Source: Muribaculaceae bacterium Zag1 (GTDB taxonomy: Bacteria; Bacteroidota; Bacteroidia; Bacteroidales; Muribaculaceae). From it: a stretch of 50,367 bases of DNA. The translations under genes and the position numbers were made by a program. Position 1 is the stretch's first letter; each line of letters begins with the position of its first letter. Under the pieces are notes generated by a model that was given only the letters and a program-made list of their open reading frames with translations, searched no databases and was not told the origin of the DNA. The stretch covers positions 1-50,367 of the forward strand of contig NWBJ01000111.1 in the NCBI GenBank assembly GCA_002633115.1. The letters are read 5' to 3'. This document shows, one piece after another, positions 15,881 through 25,338 of the stretch.

Positions 15881-18054
15881 TCGATATTGACGATTTTCTG
15901 GCCATACAGCTTGAGGCCTGGCCCATGGCTAAGGAGAATTTCCTGAAGCTTGACAAGGTGAAGACCAAATGCATCAGCACCGGCGATTCGTCGTGGGTGT
16001 TGGCTCAATGCAACCCGGCACGCATAGCATCGACCGGAGCAAAAGTCGATGCCGCTACACTGAAAGCGCGTCGTTGCTTCCTCTGCGCTGACAATCGTCC
16101 GGCCGAGCAGCATCGGATTGACTGGAACGGGTATGAAATATTGATCAATCCTTTCCCGATCTTCCCTCGCCATTTCACGATCCCCGCTAAGAATCATGCG
16201 CCCCAACGCATCAGCGGCCGTTTGGAGGATATGGCTCGACTGGCTGCTGAGATGCCCGGAATGGTGGTATTCTACAACGGACCCAAATGCGGAGCCTCGG
16301 CTCCCGACCACATGCATTTCCAAGCTGGCGATGCAGCATTCTTGCCCATGTTCTGGCAAGAGTGTGAGATTGAATGGGTAGAAGAGGGCATAGGCGTGCC
16401 CAAGTCGGGTCTCCCGGGATATCCGGGAGCGATCATTGTGGCTGGAGATAATCCGGCAGAGGTGGCTCGCCGAGGCGAGGAAGTTTTGGCTCTGCTGCCC
16501 GAAGACAAAGAGTCGGGCGAACCTATGGTGAATCTGCTCTGCACCAAACGCTATGGAGAATGGCGACTATGGATTATCCCAAGAAAAGCGCATCGTCCGT
16601 CATTTTATGGCGATGGCGAGGGTCAAATGCTGTTATCGCCAGCTTCGGTAGATTTGGCCGGCGTCTACATCACTCCCCGCTTGGAAGACTATCGGCGCAT
16701 CGACGCCGAGACTATAGAGCGCACCTTGGCCGAGCTATGCTGGACAAATAAAGAGATACGCCAACTGCTGAGCCAGTTGCCCGCCAAAGAAAAAACCGTA
16801 AAGGTAGGACTGCTCTCACAGGACTATGTAAGGGTGGAATTTGTTGGCGGCTATTGGCATGGCTCAGAAATAGTCGAGGGTACATATAATGTAGCAGCCG
16901 AACATCTCAGCAAGCCAATGCTTTTCAAGCCTACCGATTCGAGCAAGTGCTATGCCGAGGTGAAGGACGTGACAATAGGCGTCAATTTCCATTGGCAGAG
17001 AAAAGAGAATCAGAGATTCCTGGGCGAGATATGCTTGATGCCCGAGGATGGCAAAATCACTGTGATCAATATCCTGCCCATTGAGGATTATCTGGCGAGC
17101 GTGATCTCGTCGGAAATGAGCGCCACATCGTCACTCGAACTGCTCAAGGCCCATGCTGTGATTTCGCGCAGCTGGCTGTTGGCGCAGATCGAGGCTCGCG
17201 AGAATCAAACCCACAAGAGCCATTGCCAAGGCGATGTGACAGAAGATAAGATAATACGCTGGTACGGCCATACCGACCATAAACTGTTTGACGTGTGCGC
17301 CGACGATCACTGCCAGAGATACCAAGGAATCACGCGCCAAACTACCCCCTACGCGCAACAAGCCGTGGATGAGACTCGCGGCGAGGTGCTGCGCTATCAA
17401 GGCGAACTGTGCGATGCGCGATTCTCGAAATGCTGCGGAGGCGTATTTGAGGAGTACGAAAGCTGCTGGGAGAATGACCATAAGCCATATCTCGTGGCAC
17501 GGCGCGATGATGTCGATGAGAATAATTATCCTGACTTGTGCAACGAAGAAGAAGCACGCCGCTGGATACTGTCATCGCCAGAGGCTTTTTGCAACACTCA
17601 TGACGCCAAGGTGCTCAAGCAGGTACTGGTCGGTTACGACCAAGAGACCCAGGATTTCTACCGTTGGAGAGTGGAATACACCACAGAAGAACTCTCAGAG
17701 CTAATAGCTCGCCGCTCAGGCATAGATTTTGGCACCATCTTGGCGTTGGAGCCGGTTGAGCGAGGTGTGTCAGGCCGCTTGATCGTGCTGCGCATAGTTG
17801 GCACAAAGCGCACCATGGAGATAGGCAAGGAGCTGGAGATACGCCGCATCCTGTCAGAATCGCATCTTTACAGTTCGGCTTTCGTGGTCGAGCGCACCGA
17901 GAGCGGATTCTGTCTGCACGGCGCTGGCTGGGGCCATGGTGTAGGCCTTTGCCAAATCGGCGCGGCAGTGATGGCCGACAAGGGTTACGACTATCGCCAA
18001 ATCCTTAGCCATTATTATCCCGGCTCAGAGATCACTTTGATTAATGAAAAGTGA
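15877..18054 (+). CDS. DUF4922 (HIT/GalT-like) - SpoIID/LytB fusion protein
   Basis: The 725-residue protein joins two unlike parts. Residues about 25-290 match DUF4922: a CxxC pair (Cys67/Cys70 in RRCFLCADNR), NPFPIFPRHFTIP and the HIT/GalT-like motif His145-x-His147-x-Gln149 (PDHMHFQ), which in that superfamily handles nucleotide-sugar or nucleotide phosphates. Residues about 300-715 are a SpoIID/LytB domain (ILPIEDYLASVISSEM, LKAHAVISRSWLL, HGAGWGHGVGLCQIGA), which in SpoIID is a lytic transglycosylase acting on denuded glycan and in LytB activates an amidase. No signal peptide is visible, which is odd for a murein-acting domain. It sits beside an amidase and NamZ, supporting a peptidoglycan role. 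The start overlaps the glycosyltransferase stop. Confidence 0.82.
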   Translation: MIDIDDFLAIQLEAWPMAKENFLKLDKVKTKCISTGDSSWVLAQCNPARIASTGAKVDAATLKARRCFLCADNRPAEQHRIDWNGYEILINPFPIFPRHFTIPAKNHAPQRISGRLEDMARLAAEMPGMVVFYNGPKCGASAPDHMHFQAGDAAFLPMFWQECEIEWVEEGIGVPKSGLPGYPGAIIVAGDNPAEVARRGEEVLALLPEDKESGEPMVNLLCTKRYGEWRLWIIPRKAHRPSFYGDGEGQMLLSPASVDLAGVYITPRLEDYRRIDAETIERTLAELCWTNKEIRQLLSQLPAKEKTVKVGLLSQDYVRVEFVGGYWHGSEIVEGTYNVAAEHLSKPMLFKPTDSSKCYAEVKDVTIGVNFHWQRKENQRFLGEICLMPEDGKITVINILPIEDYLASVISSEMSATSSLELLKAHAVISRSWLLAQIEARENQTHKSHCQGDVTEDKIIRWYGHTDHKLFDVCADDHCQRYQGITRQTTPYAQQAVDETRGEVLRYQGELCDARFSKCCGGVFEEYESCWENDHKPYLVARRDDVDENNYPDLCNEEEARRWILSSPEAFCNTHDAKVLKQVLVGYDQETQDFYRWRVEYTTEELSELIARRSGIDFGTILALEPVERGVSGRLIVLRIVGTKRTMEIGKELEIRRILSESHLYSSAFVVERTESGFCLHGAGWGHGVGLCQIGAAVMADKGYDYRQILSHYYPGSEITLINEK

Positions 18055-18073
18055 AAAATGAAAAGTGAAAAAT
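18046..18073 (+). repeat. Heptanucleotide repeat, GAAAAAT class, SpoIID-MFS junction
   Basis: Four 7-nt units (GAAAAGT, GAAAAAT, GAAAAGT, GAAAAAT) span the junction. The first encodes the last codons and TGA stop of the upstream gene, and the last runs into the ATG of the MFS gene at 18072. Confidence 0.8.
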
Positions 18074-19955
18074 GAGATTAAAAACTAAATCTATATCAAC
18101 AAAGCGGAGCCCCTGGGCATGGATTCCGACTTTGTATTTTGCGCAGGGATTGCCGTATGTGGCTGTGATGACCATATCGGTGATCATGTACAAGCGCTTG
18201 GGAATGAGCAATACCGATATTGCCCTGTACACCGGCTGGTTGGGATTGCCATGGGTAATCAAGCCGTTTTGGAGCCCCTTTGTCGACCTGATCAAGAGCA
18301 AGCGCTGGTGGACACTCTCTATGCAGTGGATTGTAGCCTTCTCGCTGGCCGGCATCGCTTTCACCATACCTACGGCGCTGTACGTGCAGTTCACATTAGC
18401 AATATTCATGCTTATGGGATTTGCCTCTGCGACCCACGACATCGCTGCCGATGGCTTTTACATGATAGCGCTGACCGAGCATGAGCAGTCGTTCTACGTC
18501 GGCATACGTTCTACCTTCTATCGCGTGGCCACCGTGGTCGGCCAGGGCTTGCTGGTGATTCTGGCCGGTCTGATTGAGATGAATACTGGCTTGGAACCAT
18601 TAGAGATGCAGCTGGTAGTAGACCCGGATGCCCAGGTGTCAACTGCTGTGTTGCCGGGCTCGCCATCGATTGAGACTTCTGATCCTCAGGAATTGCAATT
18701 TGCATGCAATTGGGATGCCCTCTACGGAGTGGCTATGCCCGAGGTCGCTATCGTTGAGGGCGACACCGTGACGATGGCGCAGATGATTGACAAGGCTAAC
18801 GAATACAATCGCGCCGGCGGATATCCCGAAATACCCGTGGGCAAAGCCGCCGCTGTTGACCAGGAGAAAAACTGGAGCAAATTCCGCCTCTGGATAGAGC
18901 GCACATTTGGCGAGGAGAGAACAGCCTCGAAGGCTGCCGAGAGCAATATAGCTGTAGCGGCAGTGCGTCTCAACAAGCCTATCGAGGGTGATGACCAACG
19001 CATCCTCATCGTCAATTTCAAAGATGGCGACCAGAGCGTGAGACTGGCTCGTGACACCCGATTGGTGTTCAACTCTGACAATTGGGACAAGCCCGCTTAT
19101 GTTGGATTTGTCATTGACCCTAAGATCAAGCAGAAGACCCAAGCCACATTTGTGGGCACATCGGGCAATATACCGATGGCTTGGTCGGTAGTGTTCATAG
19201 TGCTCTCTCTGTTCTTCTTCGCCGTGGTGATTTACCACAGTTGGGCGTTGCCGCGTCCGCAAGGCGACAGCATGCGAGGCGAGGCTACTGCCAAAGGCAT
19301 CGTGATGGGCTTTGTCGAGGCATTCCGCACTTTCTTCACCAAGTTCCCAGTGCTGCAGACTGTGGCCGCTATCCTGTTTATGCTGCTGTACCGATTCCCC
19401 GAGGCTCAGCTCACCAAGATCATCCAACCCTTCCTGCTCGACCCAGTAGATAAGGGAGGCTTAGGGCTGACCACTGGCGAGGTTGGCATCGTGTATGGCA
19501 CAGTGGGCATCATCGGCCTCACCATCGGCGGCATCATCGGCGGCATGGTGGCAGCCAAGGGGGGCTTGAAGAAATGGCTCATGCCGATGGCGTGGAGCAT
19601 GTCGCTGACTTGCCTCACATTCATCTATCTGAGCTATGCCCAGGATCACTCGCTGCTGACAGTCAATATATGCGTGTTTATTGAGCAGTTTGGCTACGGA
19701 TTCGGTTACACGGCTTATATGCTGTATCTGATCTACTATTCCGAGGGCCAGTTCAAGACCTCGCACTATGCTATCTGCACGGGCTTTATGGCACTGTCGA
19801 TGATGACTGGCATGATAGCTGGCTGGATTCAGGAGACTGTGGGGTATCGCCACTTCTTTGTTTGGACTATCATCTGCTGCATAGCCACAATCGGCGTGAG
19901 TATGATCATAAAGGTAGACCCAAGCTTTGGCAAGAAACTGAAGAATGAAAAATGA
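18072..19955 (+). CDS. AmpG-like MFS permease with a large extracytoplasmic insert
   Basis: The 627-residue protein has an MFS membrane core that resembles AmpG, the inner-membrane permease for muropeptides: PTLYFAQGLPYVAVMTISVI, LGLPWVIKPFWSPFVDL and FASATHDIAADGFY (near residue 120) are typical. Between the fifth and sixth predicted helices lies a soluble segment of about 185 residues (about 180-365), which by helix count should face the periplasm; it is rich in charged residues and carries no motif I know. Neighbours are NamZ and a SpoIID protein, so imported ligands are probably peptidoglycan fragments. Its last codons (KNEK) and its start codon both lie in heptanucleotide repeats. Confidence 0.8.
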   Translation: MRLKTKSISTKRSPWAWIPTLYFAQGLPYVAVMTISVIMYKRLGMSNTDIALYTGWLGLPWVIKPFWSPFVDLIKSKRWWTLSMQWIVAFSLAGIAFTIPTALYVQFTLAIFMLMGFASATHDIAADGFYMIALTEHEQSFYVGIRSTFYRVATVVGQGLLVILAGLIEMNTGLEPLEMQLVVDPDAQVSTAVLPGSPSIETSDPQELQFACNWDALYGVAMPEVAIVEGDTVTMAQMIDKANEYNRAGGYPEIPVGKAAAVDQEKNWSKFRLWIERTFGEERTASKAAESNIAVAAVRLNKPIEGDDQRILIVNFKDGDQSVRLARDTRLVFNSDNWDKPAYVGFVIDPKIKQKTQATFVGTSGNIPMAWSVVFIVLSLFFFAVVIYHSWALPRPQGDSMRGEATAKGIVMGFVEAFRTFFTKFPVLQTVAAILFMLLYRFPEAQLTKIIQPFLLDPVDKGGLGLTTGEVGIVYGTVGIIGLTIGGIIGGMVAAKGGLKKWLMPMAWSMSLTCLTFIYLSYAQDHSLLTVNICVFIEQFGYGFGYTAYMLYLIYYSEGQFKTSHYAICTGFMALSMMTGMIAGWIQETVGYRHFFVWTIICCIATIGVSMIIKVDPSFGKKLKNEK

Positions 19956-19974
19956 AGAATGAGAAATGAAAAAT
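19940..19974 (+). repeat. Heptanucleotide repeat, GAAAAAT class, MFS-namZ junction
   Basis: Five 7-nt units (GAAGAAT, GAAAAAT, GAAGAAT, GAGAAAT, GAAAAAT). They contain the MFS stop codon (19953-19955) and the namZ start codon (19966-19968). Confidence 0.85.
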
Positions 19975-21201
19975 AGACTGACCACATTAATAATTATTCT
20001 TTGCATGGGCATCAGCGGAGCGCTGGGTCAGGTGAAACCGGGCATCGAGCTGCTGCGCGACAATGACTTTGCCGCTCTCAAAGGCAAGAGGGTGGGGTTG
20101 ATTACCAATCCCACTGGTGTTGACAATTCGTTGAAATCGACTATCGACATATTGCATGAGGCACCCGATGTTGAACTTGTGGCCCTGTTTGCTCCCGAGC
20201 ACGGTGTGAGAGGCGATGTGCATGCTGGCGACAAAGTTGACAACTTTGTCGACCCCGCCACCGGGGTGCCTGTGTATTCCATCTATGGCAAGACTCGCAA
20301 ACCCACCCCAGAGATGCTCAAAGATGTAGATGTGCTGGTGTACGACATCCAGGACAATGGGTGCCGATCATTCACATTCATCTCCTCGATGGGCCTGGCT
20401 ATGGAGGCTTGCGCCGAGCTGGGCAAGGAATTCATGGTGCTTGACCGCCCCAATCCTATTGGAGGCAACAAGGTCGAGGGACCGCTGACCGAGGACGACT
20501 GCATATCGTTTGTTAGCCAATTCCCCATACCGTATCTCTATGGTCTCACACCGGGCGAACTGGCCCAGTACCTCAACGAAGAGGGACTGCTGACCGGAGG
20601 CAAGAAAGTGAATCTTAGCGTAGTGCCTATGGAGGGCTGGAAGAGAGAAATGGACTTTGACCAGACTGGCATGCCATGGGTGCTTCCCTCGCCTCATATC
20701 CCCACTGCAGATACGTCGCTTTACTATCCTGCCACTGGCATCATGGGTGAATTGAATTATATGAACATTGGCGTGGGCTACACTATGCCCTTCAAACTAT
20801 TCTGCGCCGAGTGGGTCAAGGCACAAGAGCTTGTCGATGCCCTCAACGCCCTGGATATCCCCGGGGTGAAATTTCGCCCAATATACATTACTCCCTTCTA
20901 TGGTTTTGGCAAGGGCGAGAATCTGCAAGGAGTGGAGCTGTACATTACTGACAAAGACAAGGCTCCGCTGTCATTGATCCAATTCTATGTGGCTCAAGAG
21001 ATTGCCAAGCTGTATCCCGACCATAAAATGATGGAGACTGCCGACCCGGCCAGATTCTCAATGTTTGACAAGGTTGTGGGCAGCAAGTCGATTCGCCAGA
21101 ATTTTGCAAAAAGCAATCAGGTCGACGACATCAAGGATTTTTGGAACAAGGATGCTGACGCATTCAAGGCCAAGTCATCGAAATATTATCTATATAAATA
21201 A
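19966..21201 (+). CDS. namZ: Exo-beta-N-acetylmuramidase NamZ (DUF1343)
   Basis: The 411-residue protein is a full-length DUF1343 member, the family shown in Bacillus and Tannerella to release MurNAc from the non-reducing end of peptidoglycan chains. It has a signal peptide (to about ALGQ, residue 21), GKRVGLITNPTG (near 38-49), the conserved APEHGVRGD (near 75-83, with the likely catalytic Glu), VYDIQDNGCRSFTF and DRPNPIGG, and a C-terminal domain starting around 280. It should act in the periplasm or outside, making the MurNAc that MurT/MurK/MurQ then use. The catalytic assignment is from family knowledge, not tested here. Confidence 0.92.
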   Translation: MKNRLTTLIIILCMGISGALGQVKPGIELLRDNDFAALKGKRVGLITNPTGVDNSLKSTIDILHEAPDVELVALFAPEHGVRGDVHAGDKVDNFVDPATGVPVYSIYGKTRKPTPEMLKDVDVLVYDIQDNGCRSFTFISSMGLAMEACAELGKEFMVLDRPNPIGGNKVEGPLTEDDCISFVSQFPIPYLYGLTPGELAQYLNEEGLLTGGKKVNLSVVPMEGWKREMDFDQTGMPWVLPSPHIPTADTSLYYPATGIMGELNYMNIGVGYTMPFKLFCAEWVKAQELVDALNALDIPGVKFRPIYITPFYGFGKGENLQGVELYITDKDKAPLSLIQFYVAQEIAKLYPDHKMMETADPARFSMFDKVVGSKSIRQNFAKSNQVDDIKDFWNKDADAFKAKSSKYYLYK

Positions 21202-21207
21202 CGCCAG

Positions 21208-24000
21208 ATGTTGTACCAGAACTTTGTAGATAAGGCATTGCAGTTCATACCGCGCAACCGCATCTTTACTGACGAGGTGCGGCGCTTGGCATGGGGCACT
21301 GATGCGGGTTTCTATCGGTTGATTCCACAGGTGGTCATCAATGCGAAAGACGAGGAGGAAGTCTCGGTATTGTTGAGATTAGCCTCACAGATGGGCCTTC
21401 CCGTCACATTTCGCGCTGCTGGCACCAGCTTGTCAGGACAAGCTATCACCGACTCGATACTGATCATAGCAGGTAAGAATTGGGAGAAATGCCAAGTCAA
21501 TGATGACGGCGAAACCATTACCATCCAACCCGGCGTGGTTGGCAATCGTATCAACGAGATACTGAAGCCCTACGGCCGCATCTTCACCCCCGACCCGGCA
21601 TCTAAGGCATCGGCAATGGCTGGTGGCATCATCATCAATAATGCCTCGGGCATGAATTGCGGCACCCATGCCAATTCTGACAAGATGATGATCTCGATGC
21701 GCATAGTTCTGGCCGATGGCACTATAATTGACACCGCTAATCCCACCAACAATCCACGCGAGAAAGAGATATACTCGCAATTGGCCGAGTTGCGTGATGA
21801 AATCCGGGCTGACCAGGAATTGGTTGACCGTATACGGCGCAAATATTCGATCAAGAATGTCACTGGCTTGAATCTGCGTCCCTTTGTGGCTTATGACGAG
21901 CCAGCCGAGATCTTAGCGCATCTCATGGTGGGTAGCGAGGGCACGCTCGGGTTCATGAGCGAAGCCACTATGTCCACTGGGTCACTGATTCCGTGTACTG
22001 CCTCGGCAATGGCTTATTTCAGCGATATGGCCGAGGCTTGCCGCGCCGTGGTAAAGCTTAAGAAATCGGCTCCCGAGGTGTACAGTTGTGAATTGCTTGA
22101 CAAGAAATCATTGGCCTCTGTTGGCGATATCACTGGCAGCGGACTCACTGCTCTGCTGATTGAGACTCGCGCAGAATCGCCTTTGCATCTTGATGGCAAC
22201 ATTGAAAATATCGAGGCCATCTTGTCGCAATTCAAACTGTATAAGCCAGCCAAGTTTGAGACCGATCCTGCACGCATAGCGGCTCTGTGGAAGATGCGCT
22301 CAGGCGTATTCCCGACTGTCGGTGCCACACGCCCTATGGGCACAACCTCGCTAATCGAGGACATAGCCTTCCCGATCGAACATCTGCCGGAGGCGACTAC
22401 CGACTTGGCACGAATCATCGAGGAGTGCGGCTATGCCGATGCTTGCATCTACGGCCACGCCTTTGAGGGCAATTACCACTTCATCATAGCTCAGGCTTTT
22501 GAGAAGGATTGCGATGTAGAGCGCTATCGAAACTTGATAGAGCGCATTGTCGAGCTTGTTGTAGACAAGTATGATGGTTCGCTCAAGGCAGAGCACGGCA
22601 CTGGGCGCAATATGGCTCCGTTTGTCAAGAAAGAGTGGGGCGAGAAGGCCTACGGGCTGATGCGCCGAGTCAAGGACATACTCGATCCTAAGGGGTTGCT
22701 CAACCCCGGCGTAATTTTCAACGATGACCCAGAGTGCTATCTGCGCAACATCAAGCCATTGCCCATCGCTGACCCGATTATTGACAAATGCATAGAGTGC
22801 GGTTTTTGCGAGGTCAACTGCGTGAGCTGCGGCTTTACACTCTCAGCGCGCCAGCGCATAGCCACGACGCGCGAAATCCATACACTCGAGCAGACGGCTC
22901 CCAACAGCCGACGCTTAGCGCGCCTCAAAAAAGGATATGAATATCTAGGCGAGGCTACCTGCGCGGCCGATGGGCTGTGCAGCCTGTCGTGTCCGATGGG
23001 CATCAACACTGGCGACTACACCCATAAGGTGCGCGAATTGGCAACGCCTAAGGGCTCGAAGGCATACAAGACTGGCCGATGGGCGGCTGACCATCTGTCG
23101 ACGATCGAAAATGTGTTGCGCCCGATGCTCACAGTGGCCAATGCAGCCCACAGCGTGATAGGAGACAAGGGAGTAAAAATCGTTGGGCGAGTACTGCATA
23201 AGGCTGGCGCTCCGCTTTGGACTCCCTCACTGCCCGTGGGCCGCGAGAAAAAGAAACCAACTAGCCCACCCATCCAATCAGATCTGAAGGTGGTGTATTT
23301 CCCATCATGCATCAACCAGACAATGGGACGATCAAAAACAAAGGGCGAAACCGCGCAGCCGCATCTGATTGAGACAATGGAGAAGCTTTGCGCCAAAGCC
23401 GGGTACCAAGTAATCTACCCAGAGAATATGGAGCAGCTTTGCTGCGGCATGATATGGGAGAGCAAGGGTATGCCCGACATCGCTGATGAGATGACAGCCA
23501 AGCTCCAGGCTGCTTTGCTCAAGGCATCAGAGGGTGGAAAGTATCCAGTGCTATGCGACCAGAGCCCCTGTCTGCATCGTATGCGCCAGCATATCAAGAG
23601 CATGCCGCTTTACGAACCAGCAGAATTCATAGCCGATTTCTTGGCTCCTCGGCTGAAGTTCCACCCCATCAAAGAGACTGTGGCAGTGCATGTCACCTGT
23701 AGTACTCGCCAGATGGGACTTGGAGACAAGATCATAGAGTTGGCCTCGAAATGCGCCGAGAGGGTAGTGGTGCCATCAGAGATAGGATGTTGCGGATTTG
23801 CTGGCGATCGTGGATTCAATTATCCCGAACTCAATGCTTGGGCGCTGCGCAAGCTGAAGCCGCAAATCCAAGCTGCTGGGGCCCAGCATGGCTATTCCAA
23901 CTCGCGCACATGCGAAATAGGCCTGACTACCCATTCAGGCATCCCCTATCAGTCGATTGCCTATCTTGTGGACCAAGCCACCGAGGCAGGAGACAATTGA
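21208..24000 (+). CDS. FAD- and [4Fe-4S]-binding oxidoreductase, D-lactate dehydrogenase type
   Basis: The 930-residue fusion has a GlcD-like FAD_binding_4 domain (TFRAAGTSLSGQAI near 71-84, ASAMAGGIIINNASGMNCG near 132-150), an FAD-oxidase C-terminal domain ending with LLNPGVIF near 505, then two 4Fe-4S motifs (CIECGFCEVNC and CAADGLC...CP) and two CCG redox domains (CCGMIWE, CCGFAGDRG) as in GlpC/LldE subunits. Close types include membrane-associated D-lactate dehydrogenase and the YdiJ D-2-hydroxyglutarate enzyme. Because MurQ releases D-lactate from MurNAc-6-P and its gene lies three genes downstream, D-lactate to pyruvate is the most economical guess. It starts 6 bp after namZ. Confidence 0.88.
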   Translation: MLYQNFVDKALQFIPRNRIFTDEVRRLAWGTDAGFYRLIPQVVINAKDEEEVSVLLRLASQMGLPVTFRAAGTSLSGQAITDSILIIAGKNWEKCQVNDDGETITIQPGVVGNRINEILKPYGRIFTPDPASKASAMAGGIIINNASGMNCGTHANSDKMMISMRIVLADGTIIDTANPTNNPREKEIYSQLAELRDEIRADQELVDRIRRKYSIKNVTGLNLRPFVAYDEPAEILAHLMVGSEGTLGFMSEATMSTGSLIPCTASAMAYFSDMAEACRAVVKLKKSAPEVYSCELLDKKSLASVGDITGSGLTALLIETRAESPLHLDGNIENIEAILSQFKLYKPAKFETDPARIAALWKMRSGVFPTVGATRPMGTTSLIEDIAFPIEHLPEATTDLARIIEECGYADACIYGHAFEGNYHFIIAQAFEKDCDVERYRNLIERIVELVVDKYDGSLKAEHGTGRNMAPFVKKEWGEKAYGLMRRVKDILDPKGLLNPGVIFNDDPECYLRNIKPLPIADPIIDKCIECGFCEVNCVSCGFTLSARQRIATTREIHTLEQTAPNSRRLARLKKGYEYLGEATCAADGLCSLSCPMGINTGDYTHKVRELATPKGSKAYKTGRWAADHLSTIENVLRPMLTVANAAHSVIGDKGVKIVGRVLHKAGAPLWTPSLPVGREKKKPTSPPIQSDLKVVYFPSCINQTMGRSKTKGETAQPHLIETMEKLCAKAGYQVIYPENMEQLCCGMIWESKGMPDIADEMTAKLQAALLKASEGGKYPVLCDQSPCLHRMRQHIKSMPLYEPAEFIADFLAPRLKFHPIKETVAVHVTCSTRQMGLGDKIIELASKCAERVVVPSEIGCCGFAGDRGFNYPELNAWALRKLKPQIQAAGAQHGYSNSRTCEIGLTTHSGIPYQSIAYLVDQATEAGDN

Positions 24001-24002
24001 CT

Positions 24003-24107
24003 TTATCCCTTATCCCTTATCCCTTATACTTTATAACTTATCCCTTATACTTTATAACTTATCCCTTATACTTTATCCCTTATCCCTTATAGTTTATACT
24101 TTATAGC
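24003..24107 (+). repeat. Fifteen-unit heptanucleotide repeat, TTATNNN class
   Basis: Fifteen consecutive 7-nt units of the form TTATNNN (CCC, ACT, AAC, AGT, AGC variants) fill the whole gap between the oxidoreductase and murT-like genes and end exactly at the ATG (24108). In reverse complement the unit is GGGATAA/AGTATAA, the same class as the repeats at 647 and 10361 but in the opposite orientation. Confidence 0.95.
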
Positions 24108-25319
24108 ATGGAATCTTGCTCGACTGCTTTACCTAAGCAAACCTTGAAATCTCATCCTAAGGCAGCACCTAAGCGGTTGTTGTCGCTCGACATCCTGCGA
24201 GGCATCACTATCGCAGGCATGATTCTCGTAAATAACCCCGGCACTTGGGGCAGCATCTATGCTCCTCTGGAACATGCTGCCTGGAATGGCCTCACGCCCA
24301 CCGATTTGGTGTTTCCGTTCTTCATGTTCATCATGGGTATCTCTACCTATTTCTCTCTCCGCAAGTATCAGTTCACATTCTCTTGGGCTGCTCTTTGGAA
24401 GATTGTGCGTCGTTCGGCAGTGATTCTGCTTATCGGCTGGGCTATCGCTTGGTTTGCCCTGTCGCTGCGTGGAATAGCTAATCCTGAGGTATCATTTTTC
24501 GATGCCGTGACCAATTTCAGTAATATTCGCATCTTGGGTGTGCTGCCGCGCTTGGCACTTTGCTATGGGGCTTCGGCTATCTTGGCTATCTGCTTTAAAG
24601 AGCGTACCATTGGTTGGATTACAGCCGGGATACTTGTCGTCTATTCCGTGATTTTGGTGCTGGGCCATGGCTTTGAGTTCAGCGACCGCAACATCATCTC
24701 GATCATCGACCATCGCGTGCTTGGAGCCAATCACATGTATGCCGACACTATTGATGGCGTCACACTGAAGTTCGACCCTGAGGGATTCATCAGCACCTTG
24801 CCCTCGATTGCTCACTGTCTCATCGGATTCCTGTGCGGAGCGATGATTGTGCGCACCAAGGACAATGAGAAGCGCGCTTTCAATCTCTTTATTATCGGCG
24901 CTATCCTCACGATGGCTGGTTTCCTGCTGAGCTATGGTTTGCCTATCAACAAGAAAGTGTGGTCGCCGACATTCGTATTCACCACATGCGGCTTAGCCTC
25001 GACCTTGCTGGCTCTGCTGATTTGGGTTATCGATATCAAGGGCAAGCAGAGCTGGTGCCGATTCTTTGAGGTATTCGGCATCAATCCGCTATTCCTCTAT
25101 GTGCTTTCGGCCGTATTGGGAATACTGTTCAGCTTTATCAAGCTGCCCATTGGCGATAGCATGGTTTCGATTCACACCATCATCTATAAATACATGCTGC
25201 TGCCTGTTTGCGCCGACAACAAGACATTGGCCTCGCTATTCTATGCCATTGTGTTTGTGTTGATCAACTGGTGCGCTGGCGTGCCTCTGTACAAGAAGAA
25301 AATCTATATCAAAATATAA
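24108..25319 (+). CDS. murT: DUF5009-type polytopic membrane protein, MurT-like MurNAc transporter
   Basis: The 403-residue protein has about ten to eleven hydrophobic helices and the start RLLSLDILRGITIAGMILVN (about 25-44), typical of DUF5009/COG4299 and heparan-glucosaminide acetyltransferase-like proteins. In Tannerella forsythia, as I recall, a protein of this type (MurT) is the MurNAc importer encoded directly before murK and murQ; the same order occurs here. An acyltransferase role is the alternative, since relatives move acetyl groups across membranes; WNGLTPTDLVFPFFMFIMG (about 61-79) is the corresponding conserved stretch. It starts immediately after the 15-unit repeat and 19 bp separate it from murK. 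Confidence 0.72.
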   Translation: MESCSTALPKQTLKSHPKAAPKRLLSLDILRGITIAGMILVNNPGTWGSIYAPLEHAAWNGLTPTDLVFPFFMFIMGISTYFSLRKYQFTFSWAALWKIVRRSAVILLIGWAIAWFALSLRGIANPEVSFFDAVTNFSNIRILGVLPRLALCYGASAILAICFKERTIGWITAGILVVYSVILVLGHGFEFSDRNIISIIDHRVLGANHMYADTIDGVTLKFDPEGFISTLPSIAHCLIGFLCGAMIVRTKDNEKRAFNLFIIGAILTMAGFLLSYGLPINKKVWSPTFVFTTCGLASTLLALLIWVIDIKGKQSWCRFFEVFGINPLFLYVLSAVLGILFSFIKLPIGDSMVSIHTIIYKYMLLPVCADNKTLASLFYAIVFVLINWCAGVPLYKKKIYIKI

Positions 25320-25338
25320 ACGATACACCTATAATGTC

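Noticed and set aside
24003-24107. Possible CRISPR-like or direct-repeat array
   Set aside because: The repeated unit is 7 nt without spacers, no cas genes are near, and the same pattern occurs at other gene junctions.
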